Shown piece by piece: positions 1 through 7,938 of a stretch of 64,000 nucleotides of DNA. The stretch lies in assembly GCF_000382185.1 (NCBI RefSeq), contig NZ_KB907784.1:1274057-1338056 (forward strand), read 5' to 3'. The position numbers and the translations under genes are program-made. The notes beneath the pieces are model-generated. The model saw nothing but the letters and a program-made list of their open reading frames with translations, ran no database searches and was not told the DNA's origin. The DNA comes from Bordetella sp. FB-8. GTDB taxonomy: Bacteria; Pseudomonadota; Gammaproteobacteria; Burkholderiales; Burkholderiaceae_B. The first letter of the stretch is position 1, and every line of letters begins with the position of its first letter.

Positions 1-199
1 TGGGTAGCGCTTTCCACTGGCAGCCCGTGCGCAGCACGTAGACGATCGCCTCGAACACCAGCCGAGCCGGCTTGGGTGGCCGGCCAGCCCCTGGCTTGCG
101 TACATAGATCTTGTCTGCGGCCGAGCGCGCAGGAATCAACGGCTCCACCCGCCGCCAGAACTCATCGGTCACCACCCACGACTCAACACGTTTGGCCAA
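1..199 (-). CDS. IS5-family transposase, N-terminal part (partial)
   Basis: The frame reads WVVTDEFWRRVEPLIP, then GRPPKPARLVFEAIVYVLRT and GCQWKALP, which is the typical N-terminal DUF4096-like segment of IS5-family transposases. The catalytic DDE part lies beyond position 1. No ATG is present in this frame. It stays open upstream to about 234, and a TTG at 197-199 is a possible start, so the true start is unsure. Identity as an IS5-type transposase is clear; whether the copy is complete is unknown. Confidence 0.65.
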   Translation of the reverse strand, partial: MAKRVESWVVTDEFWRRVEPLIPARSAADKIYVRKPGAGRPPKPARLVFEAIVYVLRTGCQWKALP

Positions 200-262
200 A
201 ATGTCGATCCATCGCCGCGCCCAATGCGGCTCAGTTCGGCATTTTACCTATTTACGGATAAA
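1..262 (-). mobile_element. IS5-family insertion sequence, end fragment running off the window
   Basis: The minus strand encodes the start of an IS5-type transposase, and the haemagglutinin gene stops making sense just to its right. The element therefore seems to have inserted into, or recombined within, that gene near 250-265. Only one end lies in the window, so the terminal inverted repeat and target duplication cannot be tested. The right limit is a guess based on where the haemagglutinin frame stops resembling its family. Confidence 0.6.
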
Positions 263-1938
263 TTCTTATTGCCTAAGATCGCCATGTCGCCCGCCGACTG
301 GATCAGGCCGGACGAATTGGTAATCTGATTGGCGTTGGTGTAGTTACCGCTGGCGTCCTTGCCTCCGGCCAGCACCAGACTTCCCAGCCCGTAGATGGAC
401 GTGGTGGGCGCCGAATCAGTCGTCGTGCTGCTGCCGATGTTCGTGATGGTCGGCGCCAGCAGAGTCAGCGCACCTGCGCTGTCGGTAGCACCAATCAGCG
501 CGGCCGGCCCTTGGTTCTGAATGCTCTGCGTGGCTGACAGCGTAGTGCTGCCGCCCACGATGGTGCCCGTATTGGTCAGCGTGCTCGACTGCGTGCTGAG
601 CGTGCCGCCCGCAGCCAGCGTGCTGCCCATGTTGTTCAATCCGCCGCTCGCGGTAGCGCTCAGGTTCCCTTCTGCCGTAACGTTGCCGCTATTGATGTCG
701 CCGTTGGTAGCCGTCAGCGTTGCATTACCGCCCACCAGCGTTTTCCCGCCCGTCGTGTCTAGACTGCTGCCTGACAGCGTGGCATTACCACCCGCTAGAT
801 TTTTCCCGGTCGCTGTAATGGCGTCCGTGGCCGATGCGGTGAGATTGCCCGCTCCCGTTGTGTTGCCGCTTGCATCGACCCCCGCGCCGAGCGTGCCCGT
901 CGAACTAATACTGGCCGCGTTGATCTTGGTGTCACCCAGTGCTGCAACCGTGCCGCTATTTCCAACTTGTCCCTGACTGGTAAGCGTTGCGTCCTGCGTG
1001 GCATACACCGAACCGGTGTTAACAATTCCCGCTGCCGAACTGACCGAGACATTGCCGCTCGCACTTGTCGAACCGGCCAGTGTCACCTGCCCCTGGGCAT
1101 TGACCGTCACATCACCTGACTGCGCCGCAATCGAGCCCGAACTGTTCACCCCCACGCCCGCTTCCGTGCCGACCAACGCGATCTTGCCCGCGTACATGCC
1201 GCCCAGCTGCGCCACATCGATCGCCACTGCTGGATGATTTGCATCGGGCGTCAACGCGGTGGTAGTCACGTTGGCGTACTGAACGTCGTTGGCGCCGGTC
1301 ACCACGTTCAGTGTCTTGTTGGCCCAAATCTTGCCGTTGGCCTGAATACTGCGCGCAATCAGATCGACTTGGTCGATGTTGTTCGCATTGAGTCCGGACG
1401 AACCGATCTGGATCTGGCCGCCCGTCACATGAAACGCATCGAGGCTGCCGCTGCCACCGAATACCGGCGTGCCCGTAGTAAGCACGCCTCGGTTCGCGTT
1501 AATGAAACCGCAACCGTTACAGGTGATGCCAGCCGGATTGGCCACGATCACGTCGGCTTTCTGGCCCGCCACTTCCATGTAGCCCAGCAGCTGGCTCGCA
1601 TTGCCGCCCAGAACTTGATTCAGGATCACCTGCGCGCCGTTGGCGGTCAGGTTGGGGTTGCCCGTGATATAGCCGGCCTGCTGCGTCAGCACGTTCGTGC
1701 TGGAGTTGTTCAGGATCAGCCCCTGTGTGCCGACGTTGAACGAGGTGTACTTGTTGTTCGACACACCCGCGCCGTTGGGCGTGGCGATCTGCACCACCGG
1801 CATGCCGCTCGCGGTGACACCTACGATCGGTTTGCTGCCCGAGCCGGTAGTTGAAGGTACCACTTGCGCTTGAACCCATGCCGGCTGCAGAGCAAGCATG
1901 CACAAGGCAACAAAGATGAGGGATAGGCAGCGAGTCAT
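244..1938 (-). pseudogene. Filamentous haemagglutinin-like TpsA exoprotein, truncated
   Basis: This is the N-terminal part of a two-partner-secretion exoprotein, secreted through its TpsB partner by means of the TPS domain. Residues 1-24 form a signal peptide ending VQA before Q25. The TPS domain carries NPNL at 94-97 and NPAGI at 134-138, followed by a CNGC pair at 140-143 as in FHA-type proteins. From about residue 220 the protein is a run of Gly/Ser/Thr/Asn-rich beta-helix repeats. Family members are usually thousands of residues long; this one ends at 564 in a stop created by IS5-side sequence. Its start overlaps the tpsB stop by 4 bases (ATGA), so the two were translationally coupled. 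The partner is also broken, so I take it as a remnant. Confidence 0.85.
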
Positions 1939-2499
1939 AGCTGGATAGTCAAGTTAAAGCCCAACACGGGCCAGCGATCCGGAAATCCCTTCGGTTCATA
2001 GAGCGGACCGCCGATGAAGGCGTCGTAGCTGACGTGCTTGGAGAGATTGCCGCGCAGGCCGATTACGGCGCCGGCCAAGCGCCGGCCGATCAGTTGCTGC
2101 GCCGACGGGCCAAAGACCTCGCCGCCATCGATGCCGACGTAGATCGCCTGTCCAGTGCCTCGAATCGGCATCTCCAGGTCGTTGCGCAGAAATACGCCCT
2201 GCTCGGCTGCCAGGACCGTATTGCCGTCGAAACCGCGTACCGTGTAGCGTCCGCCGATCGTGAAGTCTTCGGTCGGGTACAGCACGTTCGGCGAGTTCTG
2301 TGCGCGGATGGTGGCCGTATAGCGCAGCGGCATGCCCGCGACCGTAAACGGAACAGCAAGCGTCGCATCGAGCGTTTCCATCTGGTAGTAGTATGTCGGC
2401 CCGCCATTGTCGACGCCGGGAAGATCGGGCTGCGCGCCGAGCCACGCAACCCCCTGGCGATAGGCAATCGTGCTATCCAGTTGCGCCGATCCGAAGTAG
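1935..2499 (-). pseudogene. TpsB (FhaC/ShlB-like) outer-membrane transporter, C-terminal fragment
   Basis: This is the second half of the beta-barrel that exports the neighbouring haemagglutinin. It starts at YFGSAQLDSTIAYRQG and runs through the conserved GRYTVRGFDG segment (the VRGF/Y motif of the Omp85/TpsB plug loop) to a final strand ending in FNLTIQL, with a terminal hydrophobic residue as in outer-membrane barrels. It is separated from the first half by the IS3-family element at 2500-3783. Joining the two flanks at the 4-base duplication restores the frame as HKHY-FGSAQL. It has no start of its own; an ORF that begins inside the IS (to 2816) is an artefact. Confidence 0.85.
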
Positions 2500-2586
2500 A
2501 GAGGTGGCTGCGAGAATTCGGACAGGGGTATAAGTGGAATGACCGAGGCCTGAGCCAGCGATAATGCTGGCAAAGGAACCGAGGAA

Positions 2587-2895
2587 ATGACCAAGAGAAC
2601 CCGACGCACGCACTCAGCGGCGTTCAAAGCGAAAGTGGCGCTGGCGGCAGTCAAGGGCGAGCGTACGCTGGCTGAGTTGGCGCAGCAGTTCGATGTGCAC
2701 CCGAACCAGATCACCGAATGGAAGCGGCAGTTGCAGGAGCGTGCGGCGGACGTCTTTGGCGCGGCCGGCGGGCAATCGAATGAGCCGCCGGTAGATTTGA
2801 AGGCGCTGCATGCCAAGATCGGTCAATTGGCGCTGGAGAATGATTTTTTAGAAGGCGCGCTCACCAAGGCAGGCTTGCTGAGCGCAAAGCGATGA
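2587..2895 (+). CDS. IS3-family transposase OrfA
   Basis: This 102-residue protein has an N-terminal helix-turn-helix (about residues 9-50, including [20 protein letters not shown]) that binds the IS ends, followed by a leucine-rich coiled coil (about 70-95) typical of IS3 OrfA. Its TGA overlaps the ATG of orfB (ATGA at 2892-2895), so orfB may be made by re-initiation. In many IS3 elements a -1 frameshift makes an OrfAB fusion, and I cannot tell which occurs here. Length is normal for the family. Confidence 0.92.
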   Translation: MTKRTRRTHSAAFKAKVALAAVKGERTLAELAQQFDVHPNQITEWKRQLQERAADVFGAAGGQSNEPPVDLKALHAKIGQLALENDFLEGALTKAGLLSAKR

Positions 2896-3722
2896 TCGAT
2901 CGTAGCCATGCTCTGCCGGTATCGCAGCAAGCCAAACTCGTGGGTATCGCCAGATCGAGCGCGTATTACCGGCCACAGCCGGTCAGCCAGGCCGATCAGT
3001 TGCTGATGCGGTGCATCGATGAACTTCATCTGGAGTTTCCCTTTGCCGGAGCGCGTATGCTGGCGCGCCTGCTGGGCCGGGCAGGCCATGCGGTCGGGCG
3101 TCGCCATGTTGGCACGCTGATGAAGCGCATGGGCGTAGAAGCGCTGTATTGCAAGCCGAACACGAGCCGGCGCAATGCGCAGCACAAGATCTGGCCGTAC
3201 CTGCTGCGCGGCCTGAAGATTGAGCGGGCCAACCAGGCGTGGGCGCTGGACACGACGTATATCCCGATGGCGCGTGGCTTTGTCTACCTGACAGCGGTGG
3301 TCGATTGGGCCAGTCGCCGCGTGCTCGCGCATCGGGTGGCTATCACGCTGGAGGCCGTGCACGCTGTCGAGGCGCTTGAAGAAGCGATCGCCCGTTACGG
3401 GCTACCAGAGATCGTGAACACCGATCAGGGCAGCCAGTTCACGGCTAATGCCTTCACCGAGGCGGTGCTGGGCCGGGGTATCCGGCTGTCGATGGACGGC
3501 AAGGGGGCCTGGCGCGACAACGTGTTCGTCGAGCGAGTCTGGCGCAGCATCAAGTACGAGGAGGTCTATCTAAAGGCCTACGAGTCAGTTAGCCACGCTC
3601 GGCAAAGTCTGGGCAATTACATCGAGCTGTACAACCGAAAACGTCCTCACTCCAGTCTGGCCGATCAGACTCCGGATGAGGCATACTTCGCGACGCTGCC
3701 AGCGATTAAATCGGCAGCATGA
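2892..3722 (+). CDS. IS3-family transposase OrfB (integrase catalytic domain)
   Basis: This 276-residue protein has an N-terminal HTH_21-like region and a retroviral-type integrase core. The DDE triad is visible: D in [10 protein letters not shown] in NTDQGSQF, and E in [13 protein letters not shown], with the expected 35-residue D-E spacing class. The C-terminus [20 protein letters not shown] is characteristic of IS3 OrfB. The frame is intact, so the copy may be active. It lies within the tpsB pseudogene on the opposite strand. Confidence 0.94.
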   Translation: MIDRSHALPVSQQAKLVGIARSSAYYRPQPVSQADQLLMRCIDELHLEFPFAGARMLARLLGRAGHAVGRRHVGTLMKRMGVEALYCKPNTSRRNAQHKIWPYLLRGLKIERANQAWALDTTYIPMARGFVYLTAVVDWASRRVLAHRVAITLEAVHAVEALEEAIARYGLPEIVNTDQGSQFTANAFTEAVLGRGIRLSMDGKGAWRDNVFVERVWRSIKYEEVYLKAYESVSHARQSLGNYIELYNRKRPHSSLADQTPDEAYFATLPAIKSAA

Positions 3723-3783
3723 CTGCCTCGGGCGTTCCACTTATAAATCTCACAATACTGTCCAAACAAACGAGGCCACCTCT

Positions 3784-4601
3784 GTAGTGCTTGTGCTCCC
3801 AGCCGATCTCCGCATAGGTGTTGTCGCGGTGCTGGACATCGAGCGAGGTGCCGTCGATGAAGGACTGGGCGTAGTATTTGCCGACCTGAAATTCGAGTTG
3901 GTTCTTCTGCACCTGGTTGCGGTAGAACATGTACTCAGTCTTGGCATCCCAGATCTCGGAAACCCCCGATGACTGGATCGTGCTCACAGAACCTGCGATG
4001 TTCTGGTGATAGTCGTACTGGCTGCCATTTAGCGAGAACGTCCAATTTCCCCAGGGTATCGAGTAGGCGGCGTTGGAGCCGTGCGTGCCATCCTGGTTTT
4101 CGTGGCCGTCGATATCGTGGCTGTAGCCGATCGAGAAGATGTCGGACAAGCCAAGCGGGTTGTAAAGCGCAAGATTCGTGTCGGCTTCGTAGCGCCCGGT
4201 GGACTTTAGGCCCGCATCGTCGGCACCTATCGAGATGCTCCAGGGCTTGGAGCGCTTGACCGCAATCACGATGTCGCTTTCGCCCGGAGACGGCCCCGGT
4301 ACGATCTGCATGCTGACGTCCTGGTTCGGTACGCGCTTGAGCTGCTCAAGCCCTTGCTCGATCTCACGCAAGTTCAGCAGATCGCCGGGGCGAGTCGGGA
4401 AGGCGTTACGCCAAGTGCCGTAGATTTTGGAATCGGCGAAGCGGATGTCGCTAATCACGCCGGGAATCAGCTGCAGTTCGAGCTTACCGCTGGACAGATT
4501 CTGCGGACCGATGACCACCCGCGTGGTCGAATAGCCTTTATCAATGATTAGCGCCGACAAGCGGTGAACGATCAGATTCAAGCCTTCGCGCCCGACGCAC
4601 T
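3784..4601 (-). pseudogene. TpsB (FhaC/ShlB-like) transporter, middle fragment lacking its N-terminus
   Basis: The remnant begins in the POTRA region (CVGREGLNLIVHRLSALI, then GYSTTRVVIGPQNLSSGKL), continues through the second POTRA-like part (PGPSPGESDIVIAVKRSKPW) and enters the beta-barrel (LALYNPLGLSDIFSIGYSHD and following strands). It stops at HKHY where the IS3 element begins. The signal peptide, N-terminal helix and first part of POTRA1 are missing, because at 4602 the sequence turns into an IS256-family element and tpsB does not resume on its other side. The gene is therefore doubly broken and cannot make a transporter. Confidence 0.88.
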
Positions 4602-5935
4602 GGGAGTGTCCGAATTTTTGTGTAAACGGGGTATTGGGTTTACAGCGAGGGGACACGCTCGCCGAACAGGATGGTAAATCGGTTCAGCGCGGCCTTCCAA
4701 TCCCGGATCGGATGCGTCCATTTCTGGCTGATGTTTCGCAGCGCCAGGTACAGCAGTTTGATCAGCGCCTCGTCGGTCGGGAACGCCGCCCGTTGGCGCG
4801 TCAGCCGGCGCAAGCTCATGTTCACGGATTCGATGGCGTTGGTCGTGTAGATAACCCTGCGGATTTCCGGCGGGTAATCGAAGAAAGGAATGACGCGCGC
4901 CCAGTTGCGCTGCCAGATCGGGCTGATGGATGGGTATTGTTTGTCCCAGGCCGCCTCGAATTCCTTGAGCATGGTTTCGGCCTCGTCGGCCGTCGCGCAG
5001 GTATAGATGCGGCGCAGATCCTGGGCCACTTCCTTGCGCCGTTTCCAATGCACGTAGTTCAGGCTGTTGCGTACCATGTGCACGATGCACAGCTGCACAG
5101 TCGTTTGGGGGAACACGGCCTCGATCGCGTCGGGGAAGCCCTTGAGCCCATCGACGCAGGCGATGAAGATGTCCTGCACGCCCCGGTTGCGCAGCTCCGT
5201 GACGACCTGCATCCAGAACTTGGCCCCTTCGGTGGGCGAGAGCCACAGGCCCAGCACCTCCTTGTCGCCGTCCATGTTGATGCCGATGGCAATGTAGGCG
5301 GCCTTGGTGCGCACCGCGCCATCGCGCACCTTCACGTGTAGGCAGTCCATGTAGACGATGGGATAGACCGCATCGAGCGGGCGGCTCTGCCAGGCACGCA
5401 CTTCATCGACCACGGCATCGGTCACTGTCGAGATCAGACTGGGCGAGACCTCCGTGCCGTACATCTCTTCCAGATGTGCCTGGATCTCACGCACCGTCAG
5501 GCCCCGCGCGTAGAGCGACAGGATCTTGTCGTCAAACCCCGCCCAGCGGCGCTGGTGCTTGGGGATCAGCTTCGGTTCAAAAGTGCCGTCCCGGTCGCGC
5601 GGCACCTCGATGGGCATCTCGCCCTGCTCGCCCTTCAATATCTTGCGGCTGCGGCCGTTGCGCGTGTTGCCCGTCGGGTTCTCGACCGGTTCATTCTTGC
5701 CGTGACCGAGGTGTTCGGTCATCTCGGCATCCAGGGCCCGCTCGACTATCAGCTTGGTCAGCTGCTTGAGTATCCCGTTCTCGCCCAGCAGGTCTTCGGG
5801 CTTCTCGTAGTTCGCCAGCAAGCTATCGAGAAATTCCTTCGGTACGTCGTGCTTCTTCGTAGACATCGTGTTTCCAGGTCAGATTGCGGCAGTTTCCTGC
5901 CAATGACCCGTTTACACAAAATTCTGCACACTCCC
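4602..5935 (-). mobile_element. IS256-family insertion sequence
   Basis: This is a 1334-bp element with related ends: GGGAGTGTCCGAATTTTTGT at the left, and the reverse complement of the right end reads GGGAGTGTGCAGAATTTTGT. Both continue GTAAACGGG. The transposase fills most of it. IS256 elements normally make an 8-9 bp target duplication. Here the outer flanks (gacgcact on the left, ctgtctgg on the right) do not match, so one flank has probably been deleted or recombined. Confidence 0.88.
4640..5866 (-). CDS. IS256-family transposase
   Basis: This 408-residue mutator-type (Transposase_mut) protein is of normal length for the family. Catalytic acidic residues sit in VYMDCLHVKV, ACVDGLKGFPDAI and TTNAIESVNMSLRR, which fit the DDE pattern of IS256 transposases. 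The N-terminal third carries the DNA-binding region with the GNTRNGRSRK segment. The frame is intact from ATG to stop inside the inverted repeats, so the copy may be functional. Confidence 0.95.
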   Translation of the reverse strand: MSTKKHDVPKEFLDSLLANYEKPEDLLGENGILKQLTKLIVERALDAEMTEHLGHGKNEPVENPTGNTRNGRSRKILKGEQGEMPIEVPRDRDGTFEPKLIPKHQRRWAGFDDKILSLYARGLTVREIQAHLEEMYGTEVSPSLISTVTDAVVDEVRAWQSRPLDAVYPIVYMDCLHVKVRDGAVRTKAAYIAIGINMDGDKEVLGLWLSPTEGAKFWMQVVTELRNRGVQDIFIACVDGLKGFPDAIEAVFPQTTVQLCIVHMVRNSLNYVHWKRRKEVAQDLRRIYTCATADEAETMLKEFEAAWDKQYPSISPIWQRNWARVIPFFDYPPEIRRVIYTTNAIESVNMSLRRLTRQRAAFPTDEALIKLLYLALRNISQKWTHPIRDWKAALNRFTILFGERVPSL

Positions 5936-5975
5936 CTGTCTGGGGCCTTTGTTTACGATCTTTCAAAAGTCAATT

Positions 5976-6479
5976 TTAGAACGGAATATCGTCATCCATA
6001 TCCGTCAGGCTCGCCCCCGACGATGCGGCCGCCGGTGCCGCAGCGCGCGGCGCCGGCGCCGGGCGTGAAGCGGGTGCGCGAGGTGCTGAACGCGAATCTT
6101 CATAACCGCCGCCCCCGCCGAAACCACCCTCGCCGCCGCCTTCGCGGCCTCCCAGCATTTGCATCTGGTCGGCCACGATCTCGGTGCTGTAGCGATCCGC
6201 GCCGGTGTCCTTGTCCTGCCACTTGCGGGTCTTCAGGCGGCCTTCGATGTAGACCGAGCGGCCTTTCTTCAAGTACTCGCCGGCGATCTCGGCCAGGCGG
6301 TTGTACATGACCACGCGATGCCATTCGGTTTCTTCGCGCTTGTCGCCGCTGGCCTTGTCCTTCCACTGGCTGGTGGTGGCGATGGACACGTTGCAAATGG
6401 CGGCGCCATCGGGCGAATAGCGCACTTCGGGATCGCGCCCGAGGTTGCCGACGAGGATGACTTTGTTGACGGATGCCAT
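5976..6479 (-). CDS. ssb: Single-stranded DNA-binding protein
   Basis: This 167-residue protein coats ssDNA during replication, repair and recombination. An OB-fold occupies about residues 1-112 ([40 protein letters not shown]). It is followed by a Gly/Ala/Pro-rich flexible linker and the acidic tip MDDDIPF, which docks partner proteins. Its stop lies only 40 bases from the IS256 end, so its 3' flank was changed by the IS event although the coding region is whole. MFS gene 6616-7797 lies upstream on the same strand. Confidence 0.97.
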   Translation of the reverse strand: MASVNKVILVGNLGRDPEVRYSPDGAAICNVSIATTSQWKDKASGDKREETEWHRVVMYNRLAEIAGEYLKKGRSVYIEGRLKTRKWQDKDTGADRYSTEIVADQMQMLGGREGGGEGGFGGGGGYEDSRSAPRAPASRPAPAPRAAAPAAASSGASLTDMDDDIPF

Positions 6480-6615
6480 GATGGTGTCCCCAAATTGAAT
6501 GAATTCAGTAATAGGCCATTATCGGCGATTTCACCGATCCGCAGAAACCCGCGGCGCGACCGAAACATCACGCGCGGCGCACAGCCGCCGCCCCAAACGG
6601 AGCATCGCCCGCATC

Positions 6616-7797
6616 TCAGGAAAGCGGCCGCAGTCCCCACGACACCAGCAGCCACGCCAGCGCCAGGACGGCCGCCATGATGAACACCGCGGGCGAGCCC
6701 GCGTGCGCCGCCATCCAGCCGCCCAGGGCGCCGCCGGAGAACAGGCCCGCGGCCTGCGAGGTATTGTAAAAGCCCAGGGCCAGGCCCTTGTAGTTGGCCG
6801 GCGCCAGACGCGACACCAGGGAAGGCTGCAGGGCTTCCAGGATGTTGAAGGCGACAAAAAAGCCCGTCAGCGCCACGGCCAGCGTGTAGAAGTGATGCGA
6901 AGCGGCCGGCAGCAAACCGCACACCACGGCCAGCCCGGCCACGCAGCACAGCAGTGCGCCGCGATGCGCACGGCGCTTTTCGGCATAGATCACGCCGGGC
7001 ACCATCAGCACGAAGGACGCGAAAATAATGGGCAGATAGACCTTCCAGAGCTGGGCGGGCTGCAGGCCGCCCAGGCGGGTCAGCAGCGCGGGGGTGACCA
7101 CGAAGAGCGATACCTGGATAAAGTGCAGCGAGTACACCCCGAAATCGAGCCGCAGCAGGTCTCGATGCTTGAGCACCTCGCCCGGACGCACGGACTTCAT
7201 GCTGCGGGCATCGTTGGCGGGCACCTGGGGCACCACCCAGCGGGCCATCGCCAGGCTGGCCACGCCCAGGGCGGCGATCACCCAGAACAGGCCGTTCAGG
7301 CCCCATGCGCCCACTAGCAGGGGCGAAGCAATCAGCGCAACGGCGAAGGACAAGCCGATGGAACTGCCCACCATGGCCATGGCCCGGGCGCGCACTTCGT
7401 CGCGGGTGGCGTCGGCCAGCCACGCCGTGACAGCGGCCGAGATGGCGCCGGAGCCCTGGATGGCGCGGCCGATGATGATCCAGAGCAGGTCGTGCGCAAA
7501 GGCGCAGACCACGCTGCCCGCGATGAAAAGCACAAGGCCGGCCACGACCACGGGCCGGCGGCCCCAGCGGTCCGATGCCAGGCCGAAGGGAATCTGCATG
7601 AAAGCCTGAGTCAGGCCGTACATGCCCAGGGCCAGGCCCACGCGGACCGGGCTGTCGCCCCCCGGCAGGCCACGGGCCGCCACGGCAAACACCGGCAGCA
7701 ACAGAAACAAGCCCAGCATGCGACAGGCAAAAAGACCAGACAGCGCAATACTGGCGCGGCGTTCAACGGGCGTGAGAGCTAGACGGGGAGTCGACAT
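6616..7797 (-). CDS. MFS transporter
   Basis: This major facilitator superfamily secondary transporter has 393 residues and about 12 membrane segments. The family motif A is seen as GLASDRWGRRP in the first cytoplasmic loop, and the protein begins MSTPRLALTPVERR before the first hydrophobic segment. I chose the ATG at 7795-7797; a longer frame to 7872 would add an Arg-rich stretch unlike an MFS N-terminus. It is divergent from uvrA, and ssb lies downstream 136 bases away. Substrate is unknown; related proteins are often annotated as drug or sugar efflux, which cannot be decided here. Confidence 0.85.
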   Translation of the reverse strand: MSTPRLALTPVERRASIALSGLFACRMLGLFLLLPVFAVAARGLPGGDSPVRVGLALGMYGLTQAFMQIPFGLASDRWGRRPVVVAGLVLFIAGSVVCAFAHDLLWIIIGRAIQGSGAISAAVTAWLADATRDEVRARAMAMVGSSIGLSFAVALIASPLLVGAWGLNGLFWVIAALGVASLAMARWVVPQVPANDARSMKSVRPGEVLKHRDLLRLDFGVYSLHFIQVSLFVVTPALLTRLGGLQPAQLWKVYLPIIFASFVLMVPGVIYAEKRRAHRGALLCCVAGLAVVCGLLPAASHHFYTLAVALTGFFVAFNILEALQPSLVSRLAPANYKGLALGFYNTSQAAGLFSGGALGGWMAAHAGSPAVFIMAAVLALAWLLVSWGLRPLS

Positions 7798-7938
7798 TCG
7801 GATGGGCCTCAGGAGGCGCGAGAAGGCGCCCTGGCCTGCGGACCGTCGACTTCTCGCCAGGCCGGACAGCACTTTAGTCCGGACGGGGATGGCGCGCTAT
7901 AGTAGCAAGTTGCCCTTGAATTTCGCTTACACAGCCCG
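7798..7938. promoter_or_regulatory. Divergent MFS/uvrA intergenic region
   Basis: These 141 bases separate two divergent genes. A -10-like TATAGT lies at 7898-7903 on the plus strand, 35 bases before the uvrA ATG, with only a weak -35. An 8-bp inverted repeat, GCGAGAAG and CTTCTCGC, is spaced by 24 bases on the MFS side, and CCGGAC/GTCCGG form a second short inverted repeat. I see no LexA-type CTGT-N8-ACAG box. These are predictions only. Confidence 0.35.

Larger units (their letters stand above)
2500..3783 (+). mobile_element. IS3-family insertion sequence, complete, with 4-bp target duplication
   Basis: This is a 1284-bp element with orfA and orfB on the plus strand. Its ends form imperfect inverted repeats: both begin AGAGGTGGC going inwards and share TATAAGTGGAA then CCGAGG further in. 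It is flanked by direct repeats gtag at 2496-2499 and 3784-3787. Removing the element and one gtag gives an uninterrupted tpsB reading frame. The duplication is seen directly. Family assignment rests on the orfA/orfB proteins. Confidence 0.9.

Noticed and set aside
1935..2816. A start for TpsB at 2816 giving a 293-residue protein
   Set aside because: The first 100 residues are encoded by the reverse of the IS3 orfA region; it is a fusion with IS sequence, not a native start.
7798..7938. LexA (SOS) box before uvrA
   Set aside because: No CTGT-N8-ACAG pattern found in the intergenic region.
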